A stretch of 64,000 nt of DNA, taken from positions 1 through 64,000 of the forward strand of contig MTND01000005.1 of assembly GCA_002010305.1 (NCBI GenBank), in the 5' to 3' direction. The translations under genes and the position numbers were made by a program. The DNA comes from Archaeoglobi archaeon JdFR-42. GTDB lineage: Archaea > Halobacteriota > Archaeoglobi > Archaeoglobales > JdFR-42. The stretch's first letter is position 1. Every line of letters begins with the position of its first letter. The notes below the pieces were generated by a model. That model saw only the letters and a program-made list of their open reading frames with translations. It ran no database searches and was not told the origin of the DNA. This document shows, piece after piece, positions 39,673 to 49,064 of the stretch.

Positions 39673-39861
39673 ATGAAGGTTCGTTTCAGACTCTTGGACG
39701 AAGATCGGGTGATTGAAAAAAATGGCTATGAGGCAGTAATTTTTGCTCGATCAATTCGAGAAAATGGTGGAACTTTGCTGGTGGATGGAAAAGCAATTGA
39801 TCCAGAGCATGTAACACAGTATGAGTTGGTAGAAGTGATAAGAAGTTTCTGTGGAGGGTGA
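39673..39861 (+). CDS. Small hypothetical protein coupled to thioredoxin
   Basis: 62 aa, overlaps downstream thioredoxin ORF. Confidence 0.5.
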   Translation: MKVRFRLLDEDRVIEKNGYEAVIFARSIRENGGTLLVDGKAIDPEHVTQYELVEVIRSFCGG

Positions 39862-40180
39862 GTTTCTGAACATCCAGTTTATTGATAGAGAACGAGTGGA
39901 TAAGGTCATCCAAGACGACAATCTCGTAGTGGTGTGGTTCTCTGTGCCGAACTGTCCACCATGTAAAATGATTGAGCCGTTTATGGAAGAAGCTTCAGAG
40001 ATTTTTGAAAGAGTGCGGTTTTACAGGCTAGATGTGGAAAAATTTCCGGATGCGGCAGATAACTTTGAAGTAACGAACGTCCCAACCCTTGTGTTTTTTA
40101 AGAAAGGCAAGGAAATAAGGAGGTTAGATGCAATAACTGGGAAAAAAGAGGTTTTTGATGCTATTCGGGAGCTTTATTGA
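39851..40180 (+). CDS. Thioredoxin-family protein with CPPC active site
   Basis: VVVWFSVPNCPPCKMIEPFMEE, VTNVPTLVFFKKG; GTG start. Confidence 0.85.
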   Translation: MEGEFLNIQFIDRERVDKVIQDDNLVVVWFSVPNCPPCKMIEPFMEEASEIFERVRFYRLDVEKFPDAADNFEVTNVPTLVFFKKGKEIRRLDAITGKKEVFDAIRELY

Positions 40181-40195
40181 TTAGGAGGTGAAAAT

Positions 40196-40360
40196 ATGGC
40201 AATAGATCCGGTTTGTGGAATGGAAGTGGATGAAAAAACAGCAAAATTCAAAACAGAATATAAGGGGGATACTTATTATTTCTGCGCCCCCGGATGTAAG
40301 TATATGTTCGAGGAGGATCCAGAAAAGTATCTGAGAGAAGGGCCTGTGGGTATGGAATAG
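40196..40360 (+). CDS. YHS-domain small metal-binding protein
   Basis: MAIDPVCGMEVDEKTAKFKTEYKGDTYYFCAPGCKYMFEEDPEKYLREGPVGME* with SD AGGAGGTG; absent from the ORF track because under 60 aa. Confidence 0.88.
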   Translation: MAIDPVCGMEVDEKTAKFKTEYKGDTYYFCAPGCKYMFEEDPEKYLREGPVGME

Positions 40361-40807
40361 ACCTTCTCGATTTTTATATTTTTGTAGATGAATAGTAGCC
40401 ATTTAGATTTTTTAGAATAATGTTTAATGAGAGTGCTTTAGAGTTATGCACACCGGAGATACTATCAGAAAAAGAACAGATAACTAACAAATACAGAATC
40501 TGTAATTAAAGTTGTATGACATAAATTGTGGTTATTATTGCCAGTGAGGGAAAACGAGAAGAAGGTTACATGCCCTGGCATGTAGGAAAAATTGCTGAGA
40601 AAACGAATATGTGGACGGACTTGAGAAAATTGTACGTGTGGGGTATGTGGGCTCAATAATCTCCAAACTCCTAGAGGGGTATATACCTCTAGTGTTTTGA
40701 ATTGTAAGGTATTTGCCGAGCAGAAAAATATTTCATAAATTCGGAAAACTTCTACTCTTCTTGGTATCGCAACATTGATATGGCTAAAGAGACAGGAAAC
40801 AATGGTA

Positions 40808-40943
40808 TTGTCAACATAAGTTGACAAATTGTAAAGCAATACTTTACAATAGTTGTCAACATAAGTTGACAAATTGTAAAGCAATACTTTACAATAGTTG
40901 TCAACATAAGTTGACAAATTGGTAAACCTGCGATTTGCAATAT
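40808..40943. repeat. Tandem array of the two-hairpin repeat (copy D), 45-bp period
   Basis: TTGTCAACATAAGTTGACAAATTGTAAAGCAATACTTTACAATAG twice in full, then TTGTCAACATAAGTTGACAA plus a degenerate ATTGGTAAACCTGCGATTTGCAAT. Confidence 0.9.
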
Positions 40944-40978
40944 CCATATTGAAATGGAAAAAATGAGAAGGGAGAACT

Positions 40979-41869
40979 ATGAAAGATGCTTTGGCTGAAA
41001 GAGGAAAGGTGCTCATAGAAGCTTTACCTTATATTCAGGAGTTTCATGGGAGCATCATGGTGGTTAAGATTGGTGGCCACGCTATGGTGAGTGATCCGAC
41101 CCTCGAAAAGGTAGTGAGAGATATAATCCTCCTCCACTATGTTGGGATTAAAGTGGTGGTAGTCCATGGGGGAGGCCCTGAGATCTCTGAAAAGATGGAA
41201 AAAATGGGCAAAAAGCCTGAATTCATTTCCGGTCTTAGAATTACTGATAAAGAAACCCTGGAAATTGTAGAAATGGTGCTGGATGGGATAGTCAACTCCA
41301 AGATCGTCAGTATGTTCATGCGAAATGGTGGAAAGGCAGTAGGTTTATCAGGGAGAGATGGTACTCTGGTTATAGCACGGAAAAAACCCCCCAAGAAGGT
41401 CAGAATGGGTGATGAAGAAAAAGAAGTGGATCTTGGATTTGTTGGAGAAACAGACTCAGTAAATCCAGAGATCTTGAAATTACTTCTGGATAATGGTTTC
41501 ATTCCCGTTGTATCCCCAATTGCGATCGATAAAGAAGGAAACAGGCTAAACCTTAATGCCGATATAGTTGCTGGAGAACTGGCTTCAGCTCTTCATGCGA
41601 AACGATTGATAATGCTCACTGACGTCCCTGGAATCCTCAGAAAGACATCTGACAGGACGTCTGTTATTTCCAGAATGAAAACAGTTGAACTTGAATCCTT
41701 GGTAACCAGTGGGGTTCTGGATGGTGGCATGATCCCTAAAGCCCAGTCCTGTTTGATAGCTCTGAAAGGTGGTGTTGAAAAGGCTCACATTCTGGATGGT
41801 TCAAAAGAGCACGCTCTCCTTCTGGAACTTTTCACTGATGAAGGAGTTGGTACGATGGTGGAGCCATGA
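40979..41869 (+). CDS. argB: Acetylglutamate kinase
   Basis: VVKIGGHAM, VVVHGGGPEISEKM, LNADIVAGELASALHAKRLIMLTDVPGI, LDGGMIPKAQSCL. Confidence 0.93.
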   Translation: MKDALAERGKVLIEALPYIQEFHGSIMVVKIGGHAMVSDPTLEKVVRDIILLHYVGIKVVVVHGGGPEISEKMEKMGKKPEFISGLRITDKETLEIVEMVLDGIVNSKIVSMFMRNGGKAVGLSGRDGTLVIARKKPPKKVRMGDEEKEVDLGFVGETDSVNPEILKLLLDNGFIPVVSPIAIDKEGNRLNLNADIVAGELASALHAKRLIMLTDVPGILRKTSDRTSVISRMKTVELESLVTSGVLDGGMIPKAQSCLIALKGGVEKAHILDGSKEHALLLELFTDEGVGTMVEP

Positions 41870-42642
41870 AGATAGGGTTTCAGCCTTTTATAGAATTTTC
41901 CGGTTATATTGATGCCTTTGAGTTTGCTGAAAAAGAAGGATTCGATGCTGTGGAATTCCATATGGATCTACCACAATTCAGTTATCAGGAAGTGGAATGG
42001 AAAGACGTGGCAGATGTAATTAGCAGCTATGATATATCAGTACTGTTACATGCCTCTACAGCCAGCACCAATATTCTATCTCCGAATAGGTTTATAAGAG
42101 AAGCATCTTTGAAGGATTTAGAAAAGACGTGTGAGTTTTCACAGAAGATAGGGGGTGATCTGGTAACGTTTCACCTTGGATGGAGTCCAATGTTTTATGT
42201 GGATGGTGCTCTTATTTCCTTAGAAAAACGATTTGAGGCTTTCAATTACAAGATAATAACTGAAGAATTGAAAAAAATGGTTGATCAGGAAAATTCTTTA
42301 TCTATGGAGAATACCATCGATCTTGGTGGTATGGTGCTTAAGGGAGTTAAGGAACTGATAGAAACTACTGATATTAAGGTTACCTTTGACATGGGACATG
42401 CTAATATCAACCCTACTCATAATTTTTTGTATAAGAGGTATCTAAAAAAGATAAGAAATGTACACCTCCATGATAACGATGGAGAAAAGGATGAGCACTT
42501 GCCTCTCGGAAAAGGCACAGTTAAGACATCAAATTTTCCATTTGAAGATTATACCGGATATGTGATTTTTGAAACTCGCCCTGCTGTGAATTGTGTGAAA
42601 TCCAAAAAGATGTTTATATCAGAACTCGGGAGTAGGGTATGA
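41866..42642 (+). CDS. Sugar phosphate isomerase/epimerase (xylose isomerase-like TIM barrel)
   Basis: TFHLGWS, SMENT, VTFDMGHANI, RNVHLHDNDGEKDEHLPLGKG. Confidence 0.85.
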   Translation: MKIGFQPFIEFSGYIDAFEFAEKEGFDAVEFHMDLPQFSYQEVEWKDVADVISSYDISVLLHASTASTNILSPNRFIREASLKDLEKTCEFSQKIGGDLVTFHLGWSPMFYVDGALISLEKRFEAFNYKIITEELKKMVDQENSLSMENTIDLGGMVLKGVKELIETTDIKVTFDMGHANINPTHNFLYKRYLKKIRNVHLHDNDGEKDEHLPLGKGTVKTSNFPFEDYTGYVIFETRPAVNCVKSKKMFISELGSRV

Positions 42643-43862
42643 TGAAGGCTGTAAGAGAAGTCGAGTTTGAAGGCCACCTTATAGACTCTATGATATTCCC
42701 AAAAGTCCTTGATACGATTCTGGATCAAGAAGGAGAGTTTGAAATCTTGGAATTTCGGGTAGGAAAAAAGAAAACTGACACCAGCTATGCAAAGCTTTTA
42801 GTGATGGGGAAAGATGAACAACACCTGAATGAAATTTTGACCGAACTTCACAGGTTTGGCGGCCAGATACCTGATGCAGAAGATGTTGAACTGGAAAAAG
42901 CTCCAATGGATAAAGTAGTTCCTCGTGGATTCTACTCTACAACCAATTTTCCTACTTTCATACAGTATAATGGCAAATGGATTCCGGTGGAAAATATTGG
43001 GATGGATAAGATCATCGTAGTGGAAAATGGAAAAGCTATCTGCAAGTTTCTTGGGCAAATCCGAAAAGGTGACATGGTGGTCGTGGGTGAGAAAGGGATA
43101 AAGATCCTCCCCCCTGAGAGACCAAGAGAGAAAACTTTTTTCAAGTTCATGGGTGGTAAAGTATCTTCTGAGCGTCCATCTCCATATATCATTAGCAGAA
43201 TCGCCAGTGAAATTTCTATGATTAAAAAGAATGGTGGAAAAATTGCAGTGGTGGCTGGACCTGCAGTCGTGCATACAGGTGCAGATGAGGCACTAGCCTC
43301 CATGGTAAGAGATGGTTTTGTTGACCTGCTTTTGGCCGGAAATGCTCTTGCTGTGCATGATATTGAATACAATTTATATGGTACATCTTTGGGCATGGAT
43401 GTAAAAACAGGGGAACTAGTTCCCGGAGGGCATAAACATCATATCTATGCTATAAGTGAAATCATGTCTCATGGCTCCATAGCTAGGGCAGTAGAAAAAG
43501 GCGTCCTGAAAGGGGGAATAATGTATGAATGCATAAAAAATGATATCCCTTTTATTCTTGCAGGTTCTATAAGGGATGATGGACCACTACCTGAAGTAAT
43601 TACAGATGTTATGAGGGCGAAAGAATTGATGGCAGAAGCTCTCAGAAATATAGATATGGTACTGATGCTGTCCACCATGCTTCATTCCATAGCGGTAGGT
43701 AATCTGCTTCCTTTCAATGTGAAAACAGTATGCGTTGACATCAACCCTTCAACAGTTACCAAACTGATGGATAGGGGTACCGCACAGGCCATCGGAGTTG
43801 TTACTGATATCGGAGTGTTTCTGCCCATGCTGGTGGAAAGATTAAGTGGCAAGAGATATTAA
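42639..43862 (+). CDS. LOR/SDH-type protein (TIGR00300 family), candidate archaeal ornithine cyclodeaminase
   Basis: PRGFYSTTNFPTFIQYNGKW, AVVAGPAVVHTGA, LAGNALAVHDIEYNLYGTSLGM. Confidence 0.8.
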   Translation: MMKAVREVEFEGHLIDSMIFPKVLDTILDQEGEFEILEFRVGKKKTDTSYAKLLVMGKDEQHLNEILTELHRFGGQIPDAEDVELEKAPMDKVVPRGFYSTTNFPTFIQYNGKWIPVENIGMDKIIVVENGKAICKFLGQIRKGDMVVVGEKGIKILPPERPREKTFFKFMGGKVSSERPSPYIISRIASEISMIKKNGGKIAVVAGPAVVHTGADEALASMVRDGFVDLLLAGNALAVHDIEYNLYGTSLGMDVKTGELVPGGHKHHIYAISEIMSHGSIARAVEKGVLKGGIMYECIKNDIPFILAGSIRDDGPLPEVITDVMRAKELMAEALRNIDMVLMLSTMLHSIAVGNLLPFNVKTVCVDINPSTVTKLMDRGTAQAIGVVTDIGVFLPMLVERLSGKRY

Positions 43863-45214
43863 AAATCAAACAAACTCAGCTCCTTACGCTTCTTTTTTTC
43901 CAGCTCTTTTTTATGCGTCTCTTCTAGGAAATCTTCCTCATTTTTTGCATCCTCCTCTTTTTCGACACTTTTGAGGAGATCCTTTACTCGTTCCACTTCT
44001 ATGTCAGCAAGAAAGGCAATCTCTTCCTCATTCAGATCAAAGAATTCTTTCAACAAAGCTATTCGTTTTCCATCGGATGCAAGAAGAGAAAGGAGATGTA
44101 AAAATGATGCAGATTTTCTGCCTGAACAGTGAAGTTTGAGGGCAATTTTCTCCATTATTCTCCTATTTTTAGCCATTTTGCTTTTGTATGAAAACAAAAG
44201 GTTCCAGAAAGAAGGACGCTGGTATCTAACAAATCCTTTTTTTACAGAGATTTTACTTTGTTGAACTCCTACAACCATCAGGTATGTGGCGTATCTCCAC
44301 AGCCGATAATACTGACGTACCCGAGTTCTGTTGAGGAATATATCTGCCCTCGAAAGGAAAAGATAGGATGTAAAAAGATCTTCACCTTTGTATTCCATAG
44401 GTAGATTCTCATCAATCCACCAGATAAGGTCTTCCGGACTCTCATCGAGAGTATATGCTTTTTGCATAATCTCTCCATCATAAGATTTGAATATGCTTTT
44501 AAGGATATTGAATATACTCTCTCGAACATCCCGCCGGGCCAGTACATAATCTTCCATCGTCAGAGTGGTTTTTTCACTGGTTGCTGCCTGTAGGTCGTTT
44601 ATTGCAGCTCTTAAATCCCCATTGGAATTTTTTGCTATGTCAAGTAAGACATCTCTGTCACATTCAATACCTTCCTTTTTACAGATTTTAGCCAGAAGAA
44701 CGGCTATTGAACGATAATTTACGGCATTGTATTTCACAAGAGTACATAGATTTCTCAGCTGGTATGATAGGGCATAAGCATCATTGGCTATAAGGATCAT
44801 GGGCTGTCTCGCTTTTTTTATAACTCCGATGAGTGCTCTTTCACCCCCTTTATCATAGGTCCCATGAATGTTATCCACTTCATCCAGAATTAGCAGTTTC
44901 CTTTTACCAGTTTTACTGGATAGGAACTCTCCGGTTTCTGAGAAGGTCTCATTCATACTGGCCTCTCCAACGATCCTTTTGATGACTTCAAAGTTTCTCT
45001 GGTCACTGGCATTCAGTTCAATCGGCTCCCACTCCATAGTTCTGGCCAGTGCAAGTGCAGTAGATGTCTTTCCCGTGCCGGGAGGGCCATGTAACAGAAG
45101 AGGTTTTTGAACCTCTCCTTCTGCCCATTTACTGGCCCACTCTAGGATAACCTTTTTCTTTACCCCTATTACCTCATCAAGAGTTTGAGGTCTGTATTTT
45201 TCAACCCAAAGCAT
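43859..45214 (-). CDS. rfcL: Replication factor C large subunit
   Basis: LLHGPPGTGKTSTALALA, LNASDQRN, LILDEVDNIHG; C-terminal ELSLFDF PIP-like motif. Confidence 0.93.
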   Translation of the reverse strand: MLWVEKYRPQTLDEVIGVKKKVILEWASKWAEGEVQKPLLLHGPPGTGKTSTALALARTMEWEPIELNASDQRNFEVIKRIVGEASMNETFSETGEFLSSKTGKRKLLILDEVDNIHGTYDKGGERALIGVIKKARQPMILIANDAYALSYQLRNLCTLVKYNAVNYRSIAVLLAKICKKEGIECDRDVLLDIAKNSNGDLRAAINDLQAATSEKTTLTMEDYVLARRDVRESIFNILKSIFKSYDGEIMQKAYTLDESPEDLIWWIDENLPMEYKGEDLFTSYLFLSRADIFLNRTRVRQYYRLWRYATYLMVVGVQQSKISVKKGFVRYQRPSFWNLLFSYKSKMAKNRRIMEKIALKLHCSGRKSASFLHLLSLLASDGKRIALLKEFFDLNEEEIAFLADIEVERVKDLLKSVEKEEDAKNEEDFLEETHKKELEKKKRKELSLFDF

Positions 45215-45258
45215 TACAAAATTAATTTAGTCCCAAACTTAATAACTCTTATTGAAAT

Positions 45259-46518
45259 TTATAGTCCCATTCCTTTGAAAATGCCGAATATTACAAGCCC
45301 CCCCGAAAAGGTGGAAATTAGGTTAACTACACTATTGGAAATTATTCCACTTTCTTCAAGGGTTGCTCCTAATAGGCTGTCAATGTGAACACCAAAAAAT
45401 CCTGCCATCCATACCAGAAATGTGGCTTCTAGGGGATATAGGTTCATCGCAAATCCAATTATGGCGATTAACAGTGAACCCATAAGGGCTGCCATTTCTC
45501 CCAGAAAAGTTATGCCTCCACTGGTTCCTGGCTTTACAGGTTTAAAATTGGTGATTAGGCGCGGTAGTCGGGAAGAAGTCTCTCCTATTTCACTAGCCAA
45601 AGTGTCTCCTGTTGCAGTAGCTATAGAAGCACCAAGGGCTAGAACAAAGACGGGCTCTCCTGTGATCCCGTAAAGGAGGGAAAAAACCATCCCAGCCAGG
45701 CTATTTCCAAAAACATTTCCGTATCCTCGGGCACCACCTTCTGGCTCTGCAATGCCTCTCTCCATCTTAAGCTGATATTTGTATTTGGTGAATGCGGAAC
45801 CAGCAATATAAAAGGAAATTAGAAGGAAAAAATGCTTGAATCCTCCGAATATAATCATTATTGTTCCAACAAGGGTTGCACTGAGCAGACCAGTCTCTGT
45901 TGCGACCCTCGATTTGAATGCAACAATTCCGAGCCCAAAAGCAGTAAGAAATCCTGTTATTAATTCTAGTCTGGATGTTTTATAACCGAATAAGTCGAAT
46001 AACCATAACACCATGGAAACTCCAAGGAGAATTACAAACCTTTTATCTGAAGGACTTTCTAAACTATCAATCAGAGAAGCAGTAACGGCCCCTATAATTC
46101 CGAGATACAGTATGTAATCAAGGATAGTAGGAGGAATATGGCGAGTATACAGTAGGGTAAATGCCAGAAGACTCCCAGAAATTAATGCTATGTATACAGG
46201 GATGTTAAAGGACCTGAACTCTTTGCTCAATGCCATTTCTGTCCCAAAAAGAGATATCACAGAGGAAACGAAAATATATACGGGCATAATAGAATAATAC
46301 ACCAGAATGTACAGCAAAATGGCTAAGAGCTGTATGGCTAGGATGGAACTTTCTTGATTGAGGTTGGCGAGATCTAAGAAGATTTTATTTCTGTTAAAAA
46401 GGGTATATGCGATGGTTAATCCAATAAGAACAAATAAAAATGGTTTTACATTTATGAACGGTATCAAAAGTGGGGAAAGATAAAATACAGTCTTCATCAT
46501 CCTGATTTTAAGATTCAT
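45259..46518 (-). CDS. DUF92-family membrane protein
   Basis: ATGDTLASEIGETS, KPVKPGTSGGITFLGEMAAL; polytopic membrane protein. Confidence 0.85.
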   Translation of the reverse strand: MNLKIRMMKTVFYLSPLLIPFINVKPFLFVLIGLTIAYTLFNRNKIFLDLANLNQESSILAIQLLAILLYILVYYSIMPVYIFVSSVISLFGTEMALSKEFRSFNIPVYIALISGSLLAFTLLYTRHIPPTILDYILYLGIIGAVTASLIDSLESPSDKRFVILLGVSMVLWLFDLFGYKTSRLELITGFLTAFGLGIVAFKSRVATETGLLSATLVGTIMIIFGGFKHFFLLISFYIAGSAFTKYKYQLKMERGIAEPEGGARGYGNVFGNSLAGMVFSLLYGITGEPVFVLALGASIATATGDTLASEIGETSSRLPRLITNFKPVKPGTSGGITFLGEMAALMGSLLIAIIGFAMNLYPLEATFLVWMAGFFGVHIDSLLGATLEESGIISNSVVNLISTFSGGLVIFGIFKGMGL

Positions 46519-46560
46519 CGATAACCGTTAAGTAGGGTATGTAAAATAGTTTTCGTTTGC

Positions 46561-47190
46561 ATGAATCCTCTCTCTGCGTTATATGAACGGATGTTAAAGC
46601 GAGACCTTAGAAAATTGAATAAATTTCCTCGACATATAATGCTTGTAGCCAATGAAACAGATCTTTTGAAATCAAAAGGTCTGAGAAAGTTAATGGATTT
46701 CATAGGATGGTGCAAGAAATTCAATGTTGAGGAGTTGACCGTGTGTGTTGGTGTCGTGACAAAAAGTGGTGAGCTAATTGATCATATTGTTAGGGAAATG
46801 GTGGGGATAAGTGCCCATGGAAAGCTTAAGATAATATATCCAGGAAATGAGGTAGAGACAGGAAACAATGGTTTTAAGATAAATGTGGTCATAGGACTTG
46901 GAGGTAAAGAAGAGCTCATTCATGCAGTGAGAAAAATGATGTGTGATATTAGAGTGGGACGATTGGACCCGGAGAAAATAACTGAAGAGACTGTAGGGGA
47001 GTATCTAAAGATACACTCACAACCAGATCTTATAATTAAAGCAGGGAAAAGACTCTCAGATTTTCTGATATGGCAGAGCATATACTCTGAACTGTATTTT
47101 ATCGATGTGAGCTGGGTAGATATGAGATATATAGATTTTTTAAGATGTCTCAGAGATTATCAGAGGAGGGAAAGGAGATATGGACGGTGA
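46561..47190 (+). CDS. Cis-prenyltransferase (UppS/NgBR-like) homologue lacking the catalytic DGN motif
   Basis: PDLIIKAGKRLSDFLIWQSIYSELYFIDVSW...RRERRYG aligns with UppS C-terminus; PRHIMLVANETDLL replaces HxAIIMDGNxRWA. Confidence 0.75.
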   Translation: MNPLSALYERMLKRDLRKLNKFPRHIMLVANETDLLKSKGLRKLMDFIGWCKKFNVEELTVCVGVVTKSGELIDHIVREMVGISAHGKLKIIYPGNEVETGNNGFKINVVIGLGGKEELIHAVRKMMCDIRVGRLDPEKITEETVGEYLKIHSQPDLIIKAGKRLSDFLIWQSIYSELYFIDVSWVDMRYIDFLRCLRDYQRRERRYGR

Positions 47191-47680
47191 GATATCATCA
47201 AAAAGTGGAGATATGAATAGAGAATTTCTTCTGACAGAGTTAAGACTACTAGCAGATTATCAGTTTGGAAAAGGTTGTGGCGAGATACTTTTTCCAGATA
47301 CAGTAAAGTTTGTATTTTCCACTACTGGGCGAGTAAGACAGATAATAGACAATGGAGTCAGAATTGCAACTCTTAAAGCTGGAGAGGGTGTTTATACGGT
47401 CAGTATAGAAGGGGCTAGGAGATTACACTCTTTTCTCAAGTTTCCAGCTTTGCGAGTCGTAGTGATGGATGAGGTTACTCCATTCATAAAAAAAGGTGGC
47501 AATGTTTTTGCTAAACATGTTGTGGATATGGACGATAAGATACGAGCTAATGATGAAGTTCTAGTGGTTGATGAACAGGATGATCTATTAGCTACTGGAA
47601 AAGCGATGATAGGTGCCATTGAAATGAAAGAATTCACCAGAGGAATGGCTGTCAATGTGAGATGGGGTATAGAAAAATAA
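47180..47680 (+). CDS. PUA-domain protein
   Basis: C-terminal LRVVVMDEVTPFIKKGGNVFAKHVVDMDDKIRANDEVLVVDEQDDLLATGKA. Confidence 0.8.
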   Translation: MDGEISSKSGDMNREFLLTELRLLADYQFGKGCGEILFPDTVKFVFSTTGRVRQIIDNGVRIATLKAGEGVYTVSIEGARRLHSFLKFPALRVVVMDEVTPFIKKGGNVFAKHVVDMDDKIRANDEVLVVDEQDDLLATGKAMIGAIEMKEFTRGMAVNVRWGIEK

Positions 47681-47697
47681 ACAAATATTCAAGGTTG

Positions 47698-48168
47698 TTA
47701 TCTAACTCTCACCACTTTTATTGCATTATCGTTTCGGTAGTTATTGAATCCACTGGCTGTTACCTCTATGGATAGATATCCTTCGTTCTGGTTTTCATTC
47801 AGGTGTATATCGGCAGCACTCTCAATTACAGCAATTCCAGTTGAATTCGTCACATTGGATCCAGCACCTCCAAGGCCAGATATCACAACATTGGCTCCGG
47901 AGACCGGATTACCGTCTACGTCTACAACTCTGACAATGGCTTTGAAAGAGGAACTTATTTCTCCTGAACCTCTGAGTGCAATCAAATTACCCCCTGAAAG
48001 ATCATTCGCTCCAGTTTTAACAACAGATGCAGACATAGTCCTGGCTGGCTTAAACTCTCCAATAGCACTTACCATAGCCCCAAGAACCACTACTCCTACG
48101 ATGAGAGCAATTATGAGGCGAATAGGCATCCCTTCTACAGCCTTCTCGTCTGAAACGAATTTCTGCAT
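47698..48168 (-). CDS. Archaeal type IV pilin-like protein
   Basis: MQKFVSDEKAVEGMPIRLIIALIVGVVVLGAM: short charged leader, hydrophobic N-terminal helix, extracellular beta-rich domain. Confidence 0.7.
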   Translation of the reverse strand: MQKFVSDEKAVEGMPIRLIIALIVGVVVLGAMVSAIGEFKPARTMSASVVKTGANDLSGGNLIALRGSGEISSSFKAIVRVVDVDGNPVSGANVVISGLGGAGSNVTNSTGIAVIESAADIHLNENQNEGYLSIEVTASGFNNYRNDNAIKVVRVR

Positions 48169-48321
48169 AAATATCTCCCCGCGTGATTCCAGTGGATCTA
48201 AATTTATGCTTTTCGATTTTTATCTGGGTCAGATAAGAAATAGAGTGTTAAGTCACCGGTAAAAGTTCTGGGAAAATTAACTTGCTGAAAGGATAAAAAA
48301 GAAAACTGGAATATTGAAGAT

Positions 48322-48555
48322 TCACCGAATTTTTTTAATGTAAGCCACCCACTCCCTTTCTGACATCTCTTCAGTGTGCCACTCAAATTGATCCTTTCTT
48401 TCATGCATGAACTGATAATGCAGAGGAGCTGGATTGTGATCGTTTATAAGCTTGATGGTATCTCCAACTTTCAAACTGTCAAATAATTCAAAAATTTTTG
48501 GATGCCTCTCCCATGGTGGCATCTCTCTTACATCAAGTATTATCTCTTTACCCAT
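48322..48555 (-). CDS. DUF2249-like protein
   Basis: LDVREMPPWERHPKIFELFDSLKVGDTIKLINDHNPAPLHYQF. Confidence 0.8.
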   Translation of the reverse strand: MGKEIILDVREMPPWERHPKIFELFDSLKVGDTIKLINDHNPAPLHYQFMHERKDQFEWHTEEMSEREWVAYIKKIR

Positions 48556-48777
48556 ATAAATCACCATAAATGATGTTACCTGGCTTCGGGAATATACCTT
48601 ATCCCTTACATGTACGTCTTGACGTTACAATTCTATTATTTTTAACATTGTCTGTATAATTTAACCTCTTAAAATTGACTCACTTGAAATTCATTCTTCA
48701 AACAAATCTCTAATTAACTCTTTCGATTACCTTAAACTTCTCAAAGTTATTGGAGAGCAAATCTCTTTAAAGTCATT

Positions 48778-49062
48778 TCAAGGTTTTCTCCGCCTCTCCA
48801 GCTCTTCATAGACCTTGTCTAAAGGTATATCATAGTACACAAGCAAAACGGCCATATGGTATATCAAATCAGCGGTCTCATAAATGATCTCTTCTTTTAC
48901 CCCATTTTTACCGGCCAAGATTAATTCGATAGATTCCTCTCCAATTTTCTTGAGGATCTCATTTAATCCCTTTGTATGGATAAGGGAGGTAGTATAAGAT
49001 CCATCAACTGGATTTTGCTTCCGGTCCAATATTACTGAGTACAGGCTCTGAAGTTGATCCAT
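48778..49062 (-). CDS. hisE: Phosphoribosyl-ATP pyrophosphohydrolase
   Basis: 94 aa, SYTTSLIHTKGLNEILKKIGEESIELILAGK, YETADLIYHMAVLL. Confidence 0.92.
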   Translation of the reverse strand: MDQLQSLYSVILDRKQNPVDGSYTTSLIHTKGLNEILKKIGEESIELILAGKNGVKEEIIYETADLIYHMAVLLVYYDIPLDKVYEELERRRKP

Positions 49063-49064
49063 TT

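Noticed and set aside
40808-40943. Possible CRISPR array
   Set aside because: Units are identical end to end with no unique spacers and no cas genes are nearby.
40465-41016. 183-aa minus-strand ORF with NLSTYVDNYCKVLLY repeats
   Set aside because: The repeats are the 45-bp (15-codon) palindromic DNA array read as protein; the ORF overlaps argB antisense and has no SD or family signal.
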